NCBI RefSeq assembly: GCF_018398395.1
Contig: NZ_JAHCBF010000002.1
Location: 124,001-188,000, forward strand
DNA from: Croceicoccus gelatinilyticus
GTDB taxonomy: Bacteria > Pseudomonadota > Alphaproteobacteria > Sphingomonadales > Sphingomonadaceae
Length of the DNA: 64,000 nt
Direction of reading: 5' to 3'
Each line of letters begins with the position of its first letter. Positions within the stretch are counted from its first letter, which is position 1. A model generated the notes under the pieces. That model did not search any database, was not told the DNA's origin, and saw only the letters and a program-made list of their open reading frames with translations. Shown one piece after another: positions 1 to 11,569 of the stretch. The position numbers and the translations under genes are program-made.

Positions 1-3000
1 CATTCCAGCACTTCGGGATCGGTCAGGCGCGAATTGGTCATGTGCGTCTGCACCGCACTCGTCCCGTCGAAGTCCGACCCCGCGCCCGACCCGCCGCAGA
101 TCGTCTCATAATACTGGTAGCGCGCATTGCCGAACGTGAAGTTGTTCATCGTCCCCTGCGCGCCCGCCAGCGCCCCGCAGGCCCCGTAGAGCGCGTCGGT
201 AATGACCTGACTGGTCTCGACATTGCCCGCCACCACGGCGGCGGGATGGTGCGGCGCTAGCATCGAGCCTTCGGGAATGACCAGATCGACCGGCCAGAGG
301 CACCCGTCGTTCATCGGGATGTCCTCGTCGATCAGCGTGCGCATGACATACAGCGTCGCGGCGCGGCAGATTGCAGGAGGCGCGTTGAAATTGTTGGGCT
401 GCTGCGCGCTGGTGCCGGTGAAATCGATGCGGGCGGAGCGCGCCTCGCGGTCGATGGCGATATTCGCGGTAATCTGCGTGCCGTCGTCGAGCGGATAGGT
501 GAAGCTGCCGTCGGGCAAGCGGTCGAGCACGCGGCGCACCGCTTCGGCTGCATTGGCCTGAACGTGGTGCATATAGGCTTCGACCACGTCCAATCCGAAC
601 TCGACCACCATGCGGTGGATGTCCGCCGCCCCGCGCGCGCAGGCCGCAATCTGGGCGGTAAGGTCGCCGACATTGCGGTCGGGGTCGCGGGCGGGCCAGG
701 CACCTTTCGCCAGTTCGGCGCGCAAGGCGTCTTCGCGCAGCTCGCCGCCTTCGACCAGCAGGAAACTGTCAAACAGCACGCCTTCCTCGTCCAGCGTGCG
801 GCTGTCGGGTGGCATCGATCCGGGCGTGGTGCCGCCGATATCGGCATGGTGCCCGCGCGCCGCGACCCAGAAGCGGCACTCGCCTTGCTCGAACACCGGC
901 ATGACCACAGTGAGGTCGGGCAAGTGCGTTCCGCCGCAGTAGGGGTTGTTGACCAGCCACGCATTGCCGTCAGCAAGCCGGCCTGTTTCCAGCGCCTTGT
1001 CGCGAACAGCGCGGACGCTGTCGCCCATCGAGCCCAAGTGCACCGGCATGTGAGGCGCATTGGCGATCAGCGCGCCTCCACCGTCAAACAGTGCGCAGGA
1101 GAAATCGAGCCGTTCCTTGATGTTCACCGAAAGCGCCGTGTTCTGCAACGCCTGTCCCATCTGTTCGGCAATCGCCATGAACAGGTTGTTGAAGATCTCC
1201 AGCCGCACGGGGTCGAGCGCGGTGCCGATGCTGGCGTTTTCACGCGGGGTCACGCGGGTCAGCACGATATCGCCCGATGCGCGGCGCAGGGCCTGCCAGC
1301 CGGGTTCGACGACAATGGTCGCCGTGTCGTCGTAGAGGATCGCGGGACCGGCAAGCGGCTGGTCGATGCCGAGCGCGGTGCGCGGCAACAAGCTTGCCTC
1401 GCGATCCTCACCGCCTGCGAAGACCGGAACGCTGCGCGGGTCTTGCGGCTCATGCTCGGCCCCGCCGCTGGCCGAGGGGCGGTTGGACGGCACGACGAGT
1501 TCGACTTGCGCGGCCTCGACCACCAGCGGCGCTTTCGAGACGAAAGTGAAGCGCTGGCGGTAGAGCGCCTCGAACTCGGCGCGCACTTCGGCCTCGCTGC
1601 CGTATGCGACTTCCAGCGCGGTGTCGGTGCCGAGATAGCGGACCATGAGCCTGCGCCTGACCTGCATCGCGCCGGTGTCGAAGCCATGGCTTTCCACTTC
1701 GCACTCGGCTTCTGCGCGCAAGGTTTCCATCGCCTCGCCCGCGGCGTCCAGCCCGCCAAGGTCGACGCGTTGTTCGATGGCCTGCTGCTTGACTATCCGC
1801 TGGTCGGCAAGGCCGATGCCATAGGCCGACAAGAGCCCCGCCAGCGGGTGCAGCAAGACCGTATCCATGCCCAGCGCATCGGCGACGAGACAGGCATGCT
1901 GCCCGCCCGCTCCGCCGAAGCACGACAGTGCGTAAGTCGAAACGTCGTGCCCCTGCGCGACAGAGATCTTCTTGATCGCATTGGCCATGGCATCGACCGC
2001 GATGGCGAGGAAACCCTCGGCCAGTTCCTCGCCCGACTTGCGCGGCAGGCCTGCTGCGGCGACTTCGTCGGCAAGCTCTGCGAATTTCATGCGCACGACT
2101 TCGGCGTCGAGCGGCTGGTCGCCGTCGTCCCCGAACAGCGCGGGGAAGCAATCGGGGCGCAGCTTGCCCAGCATGACGTTGCAGTCGGTCACCGTCAGCG
2201 GCCCGCCCCGGCGATAGCAGGCAGGCCCCGGGTCCGCGCCCGCAGATTCCGGCCCGACACGCAGGCGCGTGCCGTCGAACCGGCAGATCGACCCGCCGCC
2301 CGCCGCAATGGTGTCGATCGACAGCATCGGGACGCGCAGCCTTACGCCTGCGACCACCGTCTCGTTCACGCGCTCCAGCTCTCCGGCATAGTGCGACACG
2401 TCGGTGCTGGTCCCGCCCATGTCGAAGCCGATGAGCCGGTCGAACCCTGCCTCGTACCCCGTCTCGACCATGCCGACGATGCCGCCAGCCGGCCCCGACA
2501 GGATCGCATCCCGCCCTCGAAACTGCGCTGCACCCGCCAGCCCGCCGTTCGACTGCATGAAGGCCAGCGGCACCGCTTCGCCCAACGCGCCAGTGACTTG
2601 CGCGACATAGCGGTCCAGCACCGGCGAGAGGTACGCATCGACCAGCGTCGTATCCCCGCGCCCGACGATCTTCATGACGGGGCTGACCATGTGACTGGCA
2701 GAAACTTGCGCGAAGCCGACATCGGCTGCGATCTCGGCAATCCGCGCCTCGTGCGCGGTGTGGCGATAGCCGTGCATCAGGACGATGGCTGCCGCTGTGC
2801 AGCCTGCTTCGCGGGCAGCCCGCAATTCGGCCTGCACCGCGTCTTCGTCCAGCGCCGTCAGCACATTGCCTTGCGCATCGACGCGCTCGTCCGCCTCGAT
2901 CACGACGGACTCCAGCCGGTCAGGCAGGACGATATGGCGGTCGAACAGACGCGGGCGGTTCTGGTATCCGATGCGCAGAACATCGCGGAAACCGCGCGTC

Positions 3001-3275
3001 ACGACCAGCGCGACCTTTTCGCCCGCACGTTCCAGCAGCGCGTTCGTCGCAACCGTCGTGCCCATCTTCACCGCTGCGATCCGCTCTGACGGCAGGGCCG
3101 CCCCCGTCTCCACCCCCAGCACATCTCGGATGCCCTGTATCGCCGCATCGCGATACCGCTCGGGATGTTCGGACAGCAACTTGCGCGTCTCGATCACGCC
3201 GTCCGGCGACAGCGCCACCACGTCGGTGAACGTCCCGCCCCGGTCGATCCAGAAGTGCCAGCCGCCTTGCGTCAT
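1..3275 (-). CDS. Fused HyuA-HyuB hydantoinase / 5-oxoprolinase family protein, 3' end outside window
   Basis: The reverse strand reads as one open frame of about 1,091 codons from ATG at 3275 to the left edge. The N-terminus carries the HyuA nucleotide-binding signature ([10 protein letters not shown] near residue 13) and later GGTSTDV. The HyuB half begins near position 1250 with [12 protein letters not shown] and continues with [14 protein letters not shown] and the HHADIGG metal-type motif. HyuA and HyuB are fused in one chain, as in 5-oxoprolinase (ATP-dependent 5-oxoproline to glutamate, cytosolic). Family members are about 1,200 residues, so roughly 100 C-terminal residues lie outside. 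It diverges from the transglutaminase cluster across a 104-bp gap. Substrate (5-oxoproline versus another hydantoin) is not decided by sequence. A separate split HyuA/HyuB pair lies at 51-55 kb. Confidence 0.88.
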   Translation of the reverse strand, partial: MTQGGWHFWIDRGGTFTDVVALSPDGVIETRKLLSEHPERYRDAAIQGIRDVLGVETGAALPSERIAAVKMGTTVATNALLERAGEKVALVVTRGFRDVLRIGYQNRPRLFDRHIVLPDRLESVVIEADERVDAQGNVLTALDEDAVQAELRAAREAGCTAAAIVLMHGYRHTAHEARIAEIAADVGFAQVSASHMVSPVMKIVGRGDTTLVDAYLSPVLDRYVAQVTGALGEAVPLAFMQSNGGLAGAAQFRGRDAILSGPAGGIVGMVETGYEAGFDRLIGFDMGGTSTDVSHYAGELERVNETVVAGVRLRVPMLSIDTIAAGGGSICRFDGTRLRVGPESAGADPGPACYRRGGPLTVTDCNVMLGKLRPDCFPALFGDDGDQPLDAEVVRMKFAELADEVAAAGLPRKSGEELAEGFLAIAVDAMANAIKKISVAQGHDVSTYALSCFGGAGGQHACLVADALGMDTVLLHPLAGLLSAYGIGLADQRIVKQQAIEQRVDLGGLDAAGEAMETLRAEAECEVESHGFDTGAMQVRRRLMVRYLGTDTALEVAYGSEAEVRAEFEALYRQRFTFVSKAPLVVEAAQVELVVPSNRPSASGGAEHEPQDPRSVPVFAGGEDREASLLPRTALGIDQPLAGPAILYDDTATIVVEPGWQALRRASGDIVLTRVTPRENASIGTALDPVRLEIFNNLFMAIAEQMGQALQNTALSVNIKERLDFSCALFDGGGALIANAPHMPVHLGSMGDSVRAVRDKALETGRLADGNAWLVNNPYCGGTHLPDLTVVMPVFEQGECRFWVAARGHHADIGGTTPGSMPPDSRTLDEEGVLFDSFLLVEGGELREDALRAELAKGAWPARDPDRNVGDLTAQIAACARGAADIHRMVVEFGLDVVEAYMHHVQANAAEAVRRVLDRLPDGSFTYPLDDGTQITANIAIDREARSARIDFTGTSAQQPNNFNAPPAICRAATLYVMRTLIDEDIPMNDGCLWPVDLVIPEGSMLAPHHPAAVVAGNVETSQVITDALYGACGALAGAQGTMNNFTFGNARYQYYETICGGSGAGSDFDGTSAVQTHMTNSRLTDPEVLE

Positions 3276-3379
3276 TATATTCCTTCGATTCGCTTGTGCG
3301 CCCGCTTGGCACAGCCTTTACCGCCATCGCAAACGCAAGAATGTTGCATTGCAGCACCAACCATGCGTTAGTCAGGGCC

Positions 3380-6300
3380 ATGATCCGCGCAGCCTTACAC
3401 CACGCCACCCGCTACACTTACGATCGACCGGTCCAGTTGGGTCCGCAGGTCGTGCGATTGCGCCCCGCGCCGCACAGCCGCACCGCGGTCCCCAACTATT
3501 CGCTGAAGATCGAACCGGCGGGCCACTTCCTCAACTGGCAGCAGGATCCGCACGGCAACTGGCTGGCGCGCATCGTCTTTCCCGAACGCGTCACGCATTT
3601 CTCGATAGAGGTCGACCTGATCGCGGACCTGACCGTGATCAACCCCTTCGACTTCTTCGTCGAGGAAAGCGCCGAGGAAGTCCCCTTCTCCTACGACGCG
3701 GACCTCAAGGAAGAGCTGTCCTCCTATTTCGACGCCGAACCGGCGGGTGAGCATTTCGAAACGCTGGTCAACGAGTTCTCCGGCTGGAAAGGCCGGACGA
3801 TCGACTTCTTCGTCGCGGTCAACCAGGCGCTGGAACAGAAGATCGGCTACGTCGTCCGCATGGAACCGGGCGTGCAGACGCCGGAAGAAACGCTGACGCT
3901 GGGCACCGGATCGTGCCGCGATACCGGCTGGCTGATGGTCAACCTGCTGCGCCGTCTGGGTTATGCCGCGCGCTTCGTGTCGGGCTATCTCATCCAGATG
4001 AAGGCCGATGTTGAGCCGGTCGAAGGGCCGAAGGGGCCCGAGGCGGACTTCACCGACCTTCACGCATGGTGCGAGGTTTTTGTCCCCGGTGCGGGCTGGA
4101 TCGGGCTGGACCCGACATCGGGCCTGTTCGCGGGCGAAGGGCACATCCCGCTGGCCGCCGCGCCGCATTTCCGCTCCGCCGCGCCGATCACCGGCCTTGC
4201 CGAACCCGCCGAGGTCGATTTCCATTTCTCGATGAGCGTGGATCGCGTCCACGAGGCGGTTCGCATTACCAAGCCGTTCACCGACAACCGCTGGGAAGCG
4301 CTGCTGGCGCTGGGCGACAAGGTGGACGAGGACTTGGTCGCGCAGGACTGCCGCCTAACGATGGGGGGTGAGCCGACATTCGTTGCCGCCGACGATCCTG
4401 AGGCTGGCGAATGGAACGGCGATGCCGTCGGCCCGACGAAGGCCAAATATGCCGACCAGCTGATCCGCAAACTGCGCACGCGGTTCGCGCCGGGCGCGTT
4501 GCTGCACCACGGACAAGGCAAGTGGTATCCGGGCGAAAGCCTGCCGCGCTGGGGCTTCACGCTCTACTGGCGCAAGGACGGCAAGCCGCTGTGGTCCAAC
4601 CCCGACCTGATCGCGGTGGACCCCGACGAGGACGCGGAGCCCACGCTCGATGCGGAATCGGCAGGCCAGTTCCTTGCCGAAGCCGCGAGCCAGCTCGGCG
4701 TCGAGGGTGATTTTGTCCAGCCCGTCTTCGAAGACCCCGAAAAGTGGATCGAACGCGAAGGCGAACTGCCGGTCAACGTCGAACCGGGCGATCCCAAGAT
4801 CGACGATCCCGAAGAACGCGAACGCATCGTGCGGACCTTCACTCGCGGGCTGTCGAAGCCGGTCGGCTTTGTCCTGCCGATCCAGCGACAGGAACCGCAG
4901 GCCAAACCAGCTCGCGGCCCGCGCTGGAAGTCCGAGCAATGGACTGTCCGCAAGGGCAAGCTCACCGCAGTGCCCGGCGATTCCGCGCTGGGTTATCGCC
5001 TGCCGCTCGGCTCGCTGCCCTGGGTATCGAAGTCCGACTATCCCTACATCCATCCGCGCGTGTCGACCGATGCCGAGGAACCGCTTTCGGACTTCCGCCA
5101 GCAGGCCAAAAAGGCCGAGGCCGAAAAGATCGAGCGCAAGGCCGAGGGCACCGGCGACCAGCGTTTCGAGCGCGTGGAAACCGCAGGCGCCGCGCATCAG
5201 GACCGCGTGGAGCAGGAGATCATCGCCGGCGCCGTCCGCACCGCGATGACGGTCGAGCCGCGCGGCACCTACCTGTCGGTCTTCGTGCCGCCACTGGAAT
5301 CGATGGAGGATTTCCTCGAACTCGTCGCCGAGATCGAGGCCGTGGCCGAAAAGCTGCAGATGCCAGTGCGGATCGAGGGCTATCCGCCCCCGCCCGACCC
5401 GCGCGTGCAGGTCCTCAAAGTCACGCCCGACCCCGGCGTGATCGAGGTGAACATCCACCCGACGGGATCTTGGCGCGAACTGGTCGACGTGACCGAAGGC
5501 CTCTACGAAGACGCCCGCGAAGTCGGGCTCACGGCGGACAAGTTCATGGTCGACGGGCGTTCGGTCGGCACTGGCGGGGGCAACCACCTCGTCATGGGCG
5601 GGGCGACGTTCCCCGACAGCCCCTTCATCCGCCGCCCGGACCTTTTGAAGTCGTTCGTCCTCTACTGGCAGCGGCATCCGTCGCTGTCCTACCTGTTCTC
5701 AGGCCTGTTCATCGGCCCGACCAGCCAGGCCCCGCGCATCGACGAGGCGCGGCACGACAGTCTCTACGAACTGGAAATCGCGCTTGCGCAGGTTCCCCCG
5801 CCGGGCGAGCCGCCGAAGTTCCCGTGGATCGTGGACCTGCTCTTCCGCAACATGCTGGTCGACGTGACGGGCAACACCCACCGCACCGAGATCTGCATCG
5901 ACAAGCTCTATTCGCCCGACGGTCCGACGGGCCGCCTCGGCCTTGTCGAGTTCCGCGGCTTCGAGATGCCGCCAGACGCGAAGATGAGCGTGGCGCAGCA
6001 GCTGCTTTTGCGCGCGCTGATGGCGTGGTTCTGGCGCGAGCCGCAGGACGGCTCCCTCGTGCGCTGGGGCACTTCGCTGCATGACAGGTTCCTGCTCGAA
6101 CACCACTGCTGGACCGATTTCCTCGAAGTCCTGTCCGACCTTCGCCACGCGGGCTACGACTTCGACCCGCAGTGGTTTGAAGCCCAGCGCCAGTTCCGCT
6201 TTCCCACCCACGGCACTGTCGAGGCAGGGGGCGTGGTTCTGGAAGTCGGCCACGCGCTGGAACCGTGGAACGTGCTGGGCGAAACCGGCGCGATCGGCGG

Positions 6301-6751
6301 GACGGTGCGTTATGTCGATTCCAGTACTGAGCGGCTTCAGGTCCGCGCCAAGGGGCTTACCCCCGGCCGCCACGTCATCGGCTGCAACGGCAGGCGCGTT
6401 CCCATGCATCCCACGGGCCGCCCCGGAGAGGCGGTTGGCGGCGTGCGGTACAAGGCATGGGCGCCGCCGTCGTGCCTCCATCCATTGCTCGGCGCTGATG
6501 CACCGCTCACCTTCGATGTGTTCGATACGTGGAACAATCGCTCGCTGGGGGGTTGTGTCTATCATGTGGCACACCCGGGTGGACGCGCGTATGATGATGT
6601 TCCGGTCAACAGTTACGAGGCCGAGAGCCGCCGCAAGGCGCGCTTTCAGGACCACGGGCATACGCCGGGCAAGGTCGACGTGCCGCCTGAAGAACACGGG
6701 GGAGAATTTCCGATGACGCTGGACCTGCGCCGCCCGGCGGGACTGCACTAA
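3380..6751 (+). CDS. Large transglutaminase-like protein with C-terminal DUF2126
   Basis: A 1,123-residue protein. The N-terminal bacterial transglutaminase domain has the full triad: Cys179 in [10 protein letters not shown], His228 in DLHAWCEV and Asp244 in GLDPTSG. The long C-terminal part matches the DUF2126 type ([34 protein letters not shown]). I chose ATG 3380 because the longer frame from 3296 adds 28 residues of poor coding quality and the family begins close to the 'HATRYTYD' strand. It is first of three same-strand genes: the ATP-grasp/alpha-E gene starts 11 bp downstream and a second transglutaminase follows. Such clusters are predicted to make or process isopeptide-linked peptides (comparative genomics of ATP-grasp/amidoligase systems); the product is unknown. 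Confidence 0.9.
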   Translation: MIRAALHHATRYTYDRPVQLGPQVVRLRPAPHSRTAVPNYSLKIEPAGHFLNWQQDPHGNWLARIVFPERVTHFSIEVDLIADLTVINPFDFFVEESAEEVPFSYDADLKEELSSYFDAEPAGEHFETLVNEFSGWKGRTIDFFVAVNQALEQKIGYVVRMEPGVQTPEETLTLGTGSCRDTGWLMVNLLRRLGYAARFVSGYLIQMKADVEPVEGPKGPEADFTDLHAWCEVFVPGAGWIGLDPTSGLFAGEGHIPLAAAPHFRSAAPITGLAEPAEVDFHFSMSVDRVHEAVRITKPFTDNRWEALLALGDKVDEDLVAQDCRLTMGGEPTFVAADDPEAGEWNGDAVGPTKAKYADQLIRKLRTRFAPGALLHHGQGKWYPGESLPRWGFTLYWRKDGKPLWSNPDLIAVDPDEDAEPTLDAESAGQFLAEAASQLGVEGDFVQPVFEDPEKWIEREGELPVNVEPGDPKIDDPEERERIVRTFTRGLSKPVGFVLPIQRQEPQAKPARGPRWKSEQWTVRKGKLTAVPGDSALGYRLPLGSLPWVSKSDYPYIHPRVSTDAEEPLSDFRQQAKKAEAEKIERKAEGTGDQRFERVETAGAAHQDRVEQEIIAGAVRTAMTVEPRGTYLSVFVPPLESMEDFLELVAEIEAVAEKLQMPVRIEGYPPPPDPRVQVLKVTPDPGVIEVNIHPTGSWRELVDVTEGLYEDAREVGLTADKFMVDGRSVGTGGGNHLVMGGATFPDSPFIRRPDLLKSFVLYWQRHPSLSYLFSGLFIGPTSQAPRIDEARHDSLYELEIALAQVPPPGEPPKFPWIVDLLFRNMLVDVTGNTHRTEICIDKLYSPDGPTGRLGLVEFRGFEMPPDAKMSVAQQLLLRALMAWFWREPQDGSLVRWGTSLHDRFLLEHHCWTDFLEVLSDLRHAGYDFDPQWFEAQRQFRFPTHGTVEAGGVVLEVGHALEPWNVLGETGAIGGTVRYVDSSTERLQVRAKGLTPGRHVIGCNGRRVPMHPTGRPGEAVGGVRYKAWAPPSCLHPLLGADAPLTFDVFDTWNNRSLGGCVYHVAHPGGRAYDDVPVNSYEAESRRKARFQDHGHTPGKVDVPPEEHGGEFPMTLDLRRPAGLH

Positions 6752-6762
6752 AGGGGCCGCGC

Positions 6763-9267
6763 TTGGCTTCGCAGACCCAATCGAGCGACCTGTTCGGGCC
6801 TGACCCGACGCAGGATCCGCTTGCCTGGTACAAACCGGAAGACACGCAGGCCGACATGTTCGCCTCTGCGCCCGACGACGTTGGCGCGGCATGGCGCACG
6901 TTCGCGAGGGGTCTTGCCCGCCTTCCCGGCGGTTTGCGACAGGCGCAGGAATGGGTCGACCGGCAGGTAGAAGACCTGGGCCTCGCCTTCCGCGTCACCG
7001 GCGATGTCGAGGAACGATCATGGCCGCTCGCCCCGCTGCCAATCATGATCGGGGCCGCCGAATGGGCGCAACTGGAACAGGGCCTGATCCAGCGGGCCTG
7101 CCTGATGGAAGCGCTGGTCGCCGATATCTACGGGCCCCAGCGTCTGATCGCTGACGGGCACCTGCCCGCCTCCGCCATTTCGGGAAGCGCCGACTTCGCC
7201 CGCCGCATGGTCGGCCTGTCGCCTGCCGACGGGCGGCACCTGAAGGTCGTGGCGATGGACCTTGCGCGCGGGCCCACGGGCGAATGGCGCGTACTGTCCG
7301 ACCGCGTGCGCCTGCCCACCGGTATCGGCTATGCGCTGGAAAACCGCATCGCGCTGTCGCGTGCGACTGGATCGCTTCTGGCCGACATCAACACGCGGCG
7401 CGTGTCCGAATTCTTCAACGCCATGCGCGAAGGCGTGGCGGCAAGCTGCGAGCGATCGGACCCGCGCATCGGGCTGCTGACGCCGGGGCGCTTCAACCAG
7501 TCCTATCCCGAACAGGCGCACTTGGCCCGCCACATGGGCTTCTCTCTGGTCGAAGGGCGCGACCTCGTCGAACAGGAAGGCCGCCTCTACGTCCGCACGA
7601 TCGCGGGCTTGAAGCGGATCGACGCACTATGGCGGTGGATCAACACGCGCGACATCGACCCGCTGGCCTTCGACGCGCGTTCTCGCATCGGTGTGCCGAA
7701 CATTCTGAACGCCTGCGCCAGCGGCGATCTCGTCATGGCCAACTGGCCCGGGGCGGGCGTCGTCGAATCGAGGGTGATGAGCGCGTTCATGCCGCGCCTG
7801 TGTCAGACGCTTCTGGGCGAACCGCTGCGCCTGCCCAACGCCGCGACGTGGTGGTGCGGCCAGCCGCGCGAACGTGAACAGGTCCGCGCCAATTTCGACA
7901 ATCTGGTCGTCAGCCCCGCGTTCCGCCTGCCGGTCGAAGGGCTGGAGGACGGGCGCACTTGTGTCATCGCCAATGCCGACAGCCAAAAGCGCGAGACGAT
8001 CCTGAAGGCGATGGAACGCCGCCCGATGGACTATGTCGGGCAGGAACTGGTCCGCGCCTCGACCACGCCGGTCCTGAACGGACAGGTCATCGAACCCCAC
8101 GCCTTTACCGTGCGCGTCTACCTCGCCCGTGACGGCGCAGGGCGATGGACCGCGATGCCCGGCGGCTTTGCGCGCATTTCCGACGACGGCTCGCTGCGCC
8201 ATGCCCTGATCGGCGAGAATGACCGCAGCGCCGACGTGCTGGTCATCGATCCGGCAGGGTCGGAACACACCGCCAACCCGCCGAAGCTCGACCCGCCGGC
8301 CGTGCGCCGCCAGCAGGGCGTCCTGCCCAGTCAGGCGGCAGACAACCTGTTCTGGCTGGGCCGCTATGCCGAACGTGCGAACCAGACGACGCGGCTGGTG
8401 CGCGTGCTGCTCGACACCGGCCACGCCACGGGACGCGCGCTGCAACCTGCCGGTGCCACGACATCTGCGCGGCGCATCACCGCGTTGCTGGAAAAATTCG
8501 GCGCGGCCTATGGCGGCGATAAAGGCAAGGAGAAGACCCCGGCGGAAATCGCTCAGGCCGCATTGTCCGACATATCACTACCCGGCTCGGTCGCATCTCT
8601 GCTCGCCTCGGGCCGCCAGCTCTCGCTACTGCTGCGCGACAGGCTGACGCACGACATCTGGCGCATCGTGAACCGCCCCCTGCCCGCCTGCGGCGACGAT
8701 GCCGACAGCCTCGGCGCGTCATGTGACCTTCTGGTCGAACGTTTCGCTTCGCTGGGCCGCCTGCTGGCCGACACGATGACGCGGGGGCCGGGCTGGACTT
8801 TCCAGCAGATGGGCCTGCGGGTCGAACGCGCCTCGATGATCCTGCAATCGACCATCGCCCTCGTCCCCGGAGAGGCGAGCGCGGAGGATCTTGCCGCCCT
8901 GCTCGACCTAGTCGACGGGCAATCGACTTATCGCAGCCGTTACCTGACGATGCCCTATATCGCGCCGGTGCTGGACATGGTCCTGCTCGATCCCGCCCAG
9001 CCGCGCGGGCTGGCCTTTCAGGTCGAACAGATAATCAGCCACCTGTCGACCCTTCCCAACTTGCGCGATGACGGGATGCCCGAAACGCCGCTGCGGCTTG
9101 CCCGCTCACTGCGCGCATGGCTCGACACCGCCGATGCAAATGATCTGGAGCCTTCGGACCTCGAACATTGGCGCGGTGCGCTGGGGCACCTGTCGAACGA
9201 GATCGGCAAACGCTACTTCCTCAACGAACAGCTGCCCGGCAGCGACGGGGCGCCGTTCCTCGCATGA
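6763..9267 (+). CDS. Circularly permuted ATP-grasp fused to alpha-E domain
   Basis: An 834-residue fusion. Residues about 80-480 match the circularly permuted ATP-grasp type (DUF404/DUF407), with LTPGRFNQSYPEQAHLA and RYRLP-like strands in the middle. Residues about 525-820 form the helical alpha-E (DUF403) domain, starting at LPSQAADNLFWLGRYAERANQTTRL. The two modules are often separate genes, so the fusion is a compact version. The start is TTG at 6763, chosen because AAAGGGG sits about 6 nt upstream. The stop overlaps the start of the next transglutaminase gene as ATGA, implying translational coupling. Predicted role: ATP-dependent ligation of an amino or peptide group, with the flanking transglutaminases cleaving or transferring the bond. 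Confidence 0.88.
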   Translation: MASQTQSSDLFGPDPTQDPLAWYKPEDTQADMFASAPDDVGAAWRTFARGLARLPGGLRQAQEWVDRQVEDLGLAFRVTGDVEERSWPLAPLPIMIGAAEWAQLEQGLIQRACLMEALVADIYGPQRLIADGHLPASAISGSADFARRMVGLSPADGRHLKVVAMDLARGPTGEWRVLSDRVRLPTGIGYALENRIALSRATGSLLADINTRRVSEFFNAMREGVAASCERSDPRIGLLTPGRFNQSYPEQAHLARHMGFSLVEGRDLVEQEGRLYVRTIAGLKRIDALWRWINTRDIDPLAFDARSRIGVPNILNACASGDLVMANWPGAGVVESRVMSAFMPRLCQTLLGEPLRLPNAATWWCGQPREREQVRANFDNLVVSPAFRLPVEGLEDGRTCVIANADSQKRETILKAMERRPMDYVGQELVRASTTPVLNGQVIEPHAFTVRVYLARDGAGRWTAMPGGFARISDDGSLRHALIGENDRSADVLVIDPAGSEHTANPPKLDPPAVRRQQGVLPSQAADNLFWLGRYAERANQTTRLVRVLLDTGHATGRALQPAGATTSARRITALLEKFGAAYGGDKGKEKTPAEIAQAALSDISLPGSVASLLASGRQLSLLLRDRLTHDIWRIVNRPLPACGDDADSLGASCDLLVERFASLGRLLADTMTRGPGWTFQQMGLRVERASMILQSTIALVPGEASAEDLAALLDLVDGQSTYRSRYLTMPYIAPVLDMVLLDPAQPRGLAFQVEQIISHLSTLPNLRDDGMPETPLRLARSLRAWLDTADANDLEPSDLEHWRGALGHLSNEIGKRYFLNEQLPGSDGAPFLA

Positions 9268-10154
9268 TGTACAAGATCCGTCACGACACGAAGCTTTCCT
9301 ACGGCACGGGCGTTGCGACCGCGCGCCTGAACATCCGGTTGAAGCCGGTCGAATGGCCGGGACAGCGATTGATCGAACATTCGCTCGACGTATCACCCGC
9401 CCCGGTGGAGCGGCGCGATGCCTATGGCCCTTACGTGGTCAACATGACCTCGCTGCTGTTCCGCGACGGGGTAAAGGAAGTCGCCGTCAACAACGCGATG
9501 AAGATCGAGGTGACGCCCCCGCCGATCCCGAACACCAGCCCGACGATCGCGGAAACACGCGATGCCGCAATGGTGGCGCGCGGGCTCGATCCGCTGTCGC
9601 CTGCGCCCTACCTATACGGATCGCGCATCGCGGTGCCCGAACCGCACATCGCCGATTGGGCCGCGCCGCTGCTGTCGCCCGACCGTCCGGTGCTGGAAGC
9701 CGCACAGGCGCTGTGCACGAAAATCCACGAGGATTTCACTTACGATTCCTCCGCGACCGACAGCCACACCGCGCCGGCAGAAGCGTTCGAGGACAAGTCG
9801 GGCGTGTGCCAGGATTTCGCGCACGTCATGATCGTCGCGCTGCGCGGGCACGGCATTCCGGCAAGCTACATCAGCGGGTACTTGCGCACCCTTCCCCCGC
9901 CGGGGATGGACAAGCTCGTCGGCGCGGACGCGATGCACGCATGGGCCGCTGTCTGGTGCGGGCCGGACCTCGGATGGATCGGGCTGGATCCCACGAACGA
10001 CTGCCTTGCGCGCGAAAGCCACATCGTCGTCGCCATGGGCCGCGACTATGCCGACGTCTCGCCGATCGACGGCGTGTTCACCGGCGCATCGTTCCAGAAG
10101 ATGTCCTATGCGGTCGATGTGGCAGAGATCGAACAGGACACGCAGGCGGGCTGA
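9264..10154 (+). CDS. Transglutaminase family protein
   Basis: A 296-residue protein with an N-terminal beta-rich domain (YKIRHDTKLSYG) and a C-terminal transglutaminase core. Cys182 lies in KSGVCQDFAH, the catalytic His in MHAWAAVWC and the Asp in GLDPTND. ATG 9264 overlaps the stop of the ATP-grasp/alpha-E gene by four bases; ATG 9267 is an alternative. It is the smaller companion of the DUF2126 transglutaminase upstream, and the gene order matches the widespread transglutaminase / ATP-grasp / alpha-E set. No signal peptide is seen, so a cytoplasmic role is likely. It ends 9 bp before the convergent sulfotransferase gene. Confidence 0.9.
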   Translation: MMYKIRHDTKLSYGTGVATARLNIRLKPVEWPGQRLIEHSLDVSPAPVERRDAYGPYVVNMTSLLFRDGVKEVAVNNAMKIEVTPPPIPNTSPTIAETRDAAMVARGLDPLSPAPYLYGSRIAVPEPHIADWAAPLLSPDRPVLEAAQALCTKIHEDFTYDSSATDSHTAPAEAFEDKSGVCQDFAHVMIVALRGHGIPASYISGYLRTLPPPGMDKLVGADAMHAWAAVWCGPDLGWIGLDPTNDCLARESHIVVAMGRDYADVSPIDGVFTGASFQKMSYAVDVAEIEQDTQAG

Positions 10155-10163
10155 ACTTGCGCG

Positions 10164-11441
10164 TCAGGCGGTCCGCCGCTCGCGCCCTTCGACCCTGACG
10201 CCGTAAGTCTCGACATAGTCGGACAGCCGCTCGGTCACTTCGCCTTCGTCCAGACCGAATTCGGCAAGGCTGTAGCGATGGGGTTTCCGCTTCAGCGCGC
10301 GGCTGCGAGTCATGAAGTCTTCCATGCCGGACAGCGCGGGCGCCATGTCCATGCCGAGGAAGCGATAGACGCGGCCCATCGCCGATTGCCAGTCGCGGTC
10401 CATCTCCTCGAAGTGGACGTCGAAGATGCGGGTCGGATCGATCCGGTCGCGAACGCGGCGCATGTTGGCGATCTGCTGTTCGGTCTTGCGCAGCCATTCG
10501 CGGCCCACGGCCCCTGCATCGGCATGGTCGGAATAGATGATCGTCTGGTTCCACGCGAGCGAGGCGGCCGAGCCGACGACCGCCTTGGGATCGCGGTGCG
10601 TGAAGATGAAGCGCGCATCGGGGAACGTGTCGAGCACGGCATCGAGGTCGAGCATGTATTGCGGGGTCTTCAAAATCCACGGCTTGAGGCTGGACTTCTG
10701 CTGCGACCAGCTGACCAGTTTGAGCAGGCGGGCAAGCTGGCGATAGGCGGGGCGTGCATCCTCGCGCTCGCACCACTTGCCGTAGGACGGGACCATCCAC
10801 TGCGCCTCGTGCTTCATTCCCCAGAACGAATTGACCAGAAGGCCCAGTTCCTCCTCCGGCTCGTAAGGGCCGGTCGGGTGGATGTTCAGCGTGCGCGGAT
10901 TGGCAAGGCGGGCCATGCGCTGGATCTTGCGCGCGGTGGTGACGCGCTCGTCCTCCTCGTCCCCGCGCTCGAAATCCTGCGGCGGGACGGGGCTGATCGT
11001 CTCGAAACTGCGAAGGTGCTGGAACCGGTGATCGGCGGCGAGCAGGCGGTGCATGCGAGTCGTGCCCGACCGCATCGGTCCGACGACGATGACGGGGCGC
11101 GGCAAAGCGCGTTCGAGGATTTCGGGATGCCGGTCGAACCAGCGCTGCGCATGGAGCCGGTCGGTCAGGACCTTGCGAAACTGCATCTCGGCCACGAACT
11201 CGCCCGACAGGTTGAGGCGGGCCTCTTCGCGCAAAGCCTCGACCAGTGCGTCGTAGGGCTTTGCAAACCACGGATCGCCGAAATCGGTCAGGCCCGTCTC
11301 CTTCGAGACTTCCTCCATCAGCGCTTCGCGGTCCAGCGTGTTGCGCTGTTTCAGCCCCACTGCATGGGCGACCTTGAACCAGCGGTTGGCCGCCGAAATG
11401 AACGGCGTGCGGCTGGGCGGGCTGATGATCTCTTCGCTCAA
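10164..11441 (-). CDS. Sulfotransferase family protein
   Basis: A 425-residue protein of the Sulfotransfer_3 type. The 5'-phosphosulfate-binding loop is visible as [16 protein letters not shown] near residue 120, and the 3'-phosphate region as [15 protein letters not shown] further on. It would transfer sulfate from PAPS to a hydroxyl or amine; the acceptor is unknown. The start is TTG at 11441, supported by an AGGA seven bases upstream; no ATG nearby fits the conserved N-terminus. It stands alone, convergent with the transglutaminase cluster and divergent from serS. Confidence 0.87.
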   Translation of the reverse strand: MSEEIISPPSRTPFISAANRWFKVAHAVGLKQRNTLDREALMEEVSKETGLTDFGDPWFAKPYDALVEALREEARLNLSGEFVAEMQFRKVLTDRLHAQRWFDRHPEILERALPRPVIVVGPMRSGTTRMHRLLAADHRFQHLRSFETISPVPPQDFERGDEEDERVTTARKIQRMARLANPRTLNIHPTGPYEPEEELGLLVNSFWGMKHEAQWMVPSYGKWCEREDARPAYRQLARLLKLVSWSQQKSSLKPWILKTPQYMLDLDAVLDTFPDARFIFTHRDPKAVVGSAASLAWNQTIIYSDHADAGAVGREWLRKTEQQIANMRRVRDRIDPTRIFDVHFEEMDRDWQSAMGRVYRFLGMDMAPALSGMEDFMTRSRALKRKPHRYSLAEFGLDEGEVTERLSDYVETYGVRVEGRERRTA

Positions 11442-11569
11442 AAGGCGGTCCTGTCTCGTGCAATCGGGATTTGATCTTTACCCTTGGGCGGCGGGCTTGT
11501 TCCCGCATTGCTTCTGGCGTGTATCTTCACTGGACAGGATGCGGCGGGACCGGCCATAGCGCGCTTGCC

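Noticed and set aside
1794-1810. TATCCGC-TGG-TCGGCAA resembling the IclR operator
   Set aside because: It lies inside the oxoprolinase coding region, far from any start codon, and its right arm has two mismatches.
564-3089. An 841-codon open frame on the plus strand
   Set aside because: It is antisense to the oxoprolinase gene, which shows family motifs over its whole length; long antisense frames are common in high-GC DNA.
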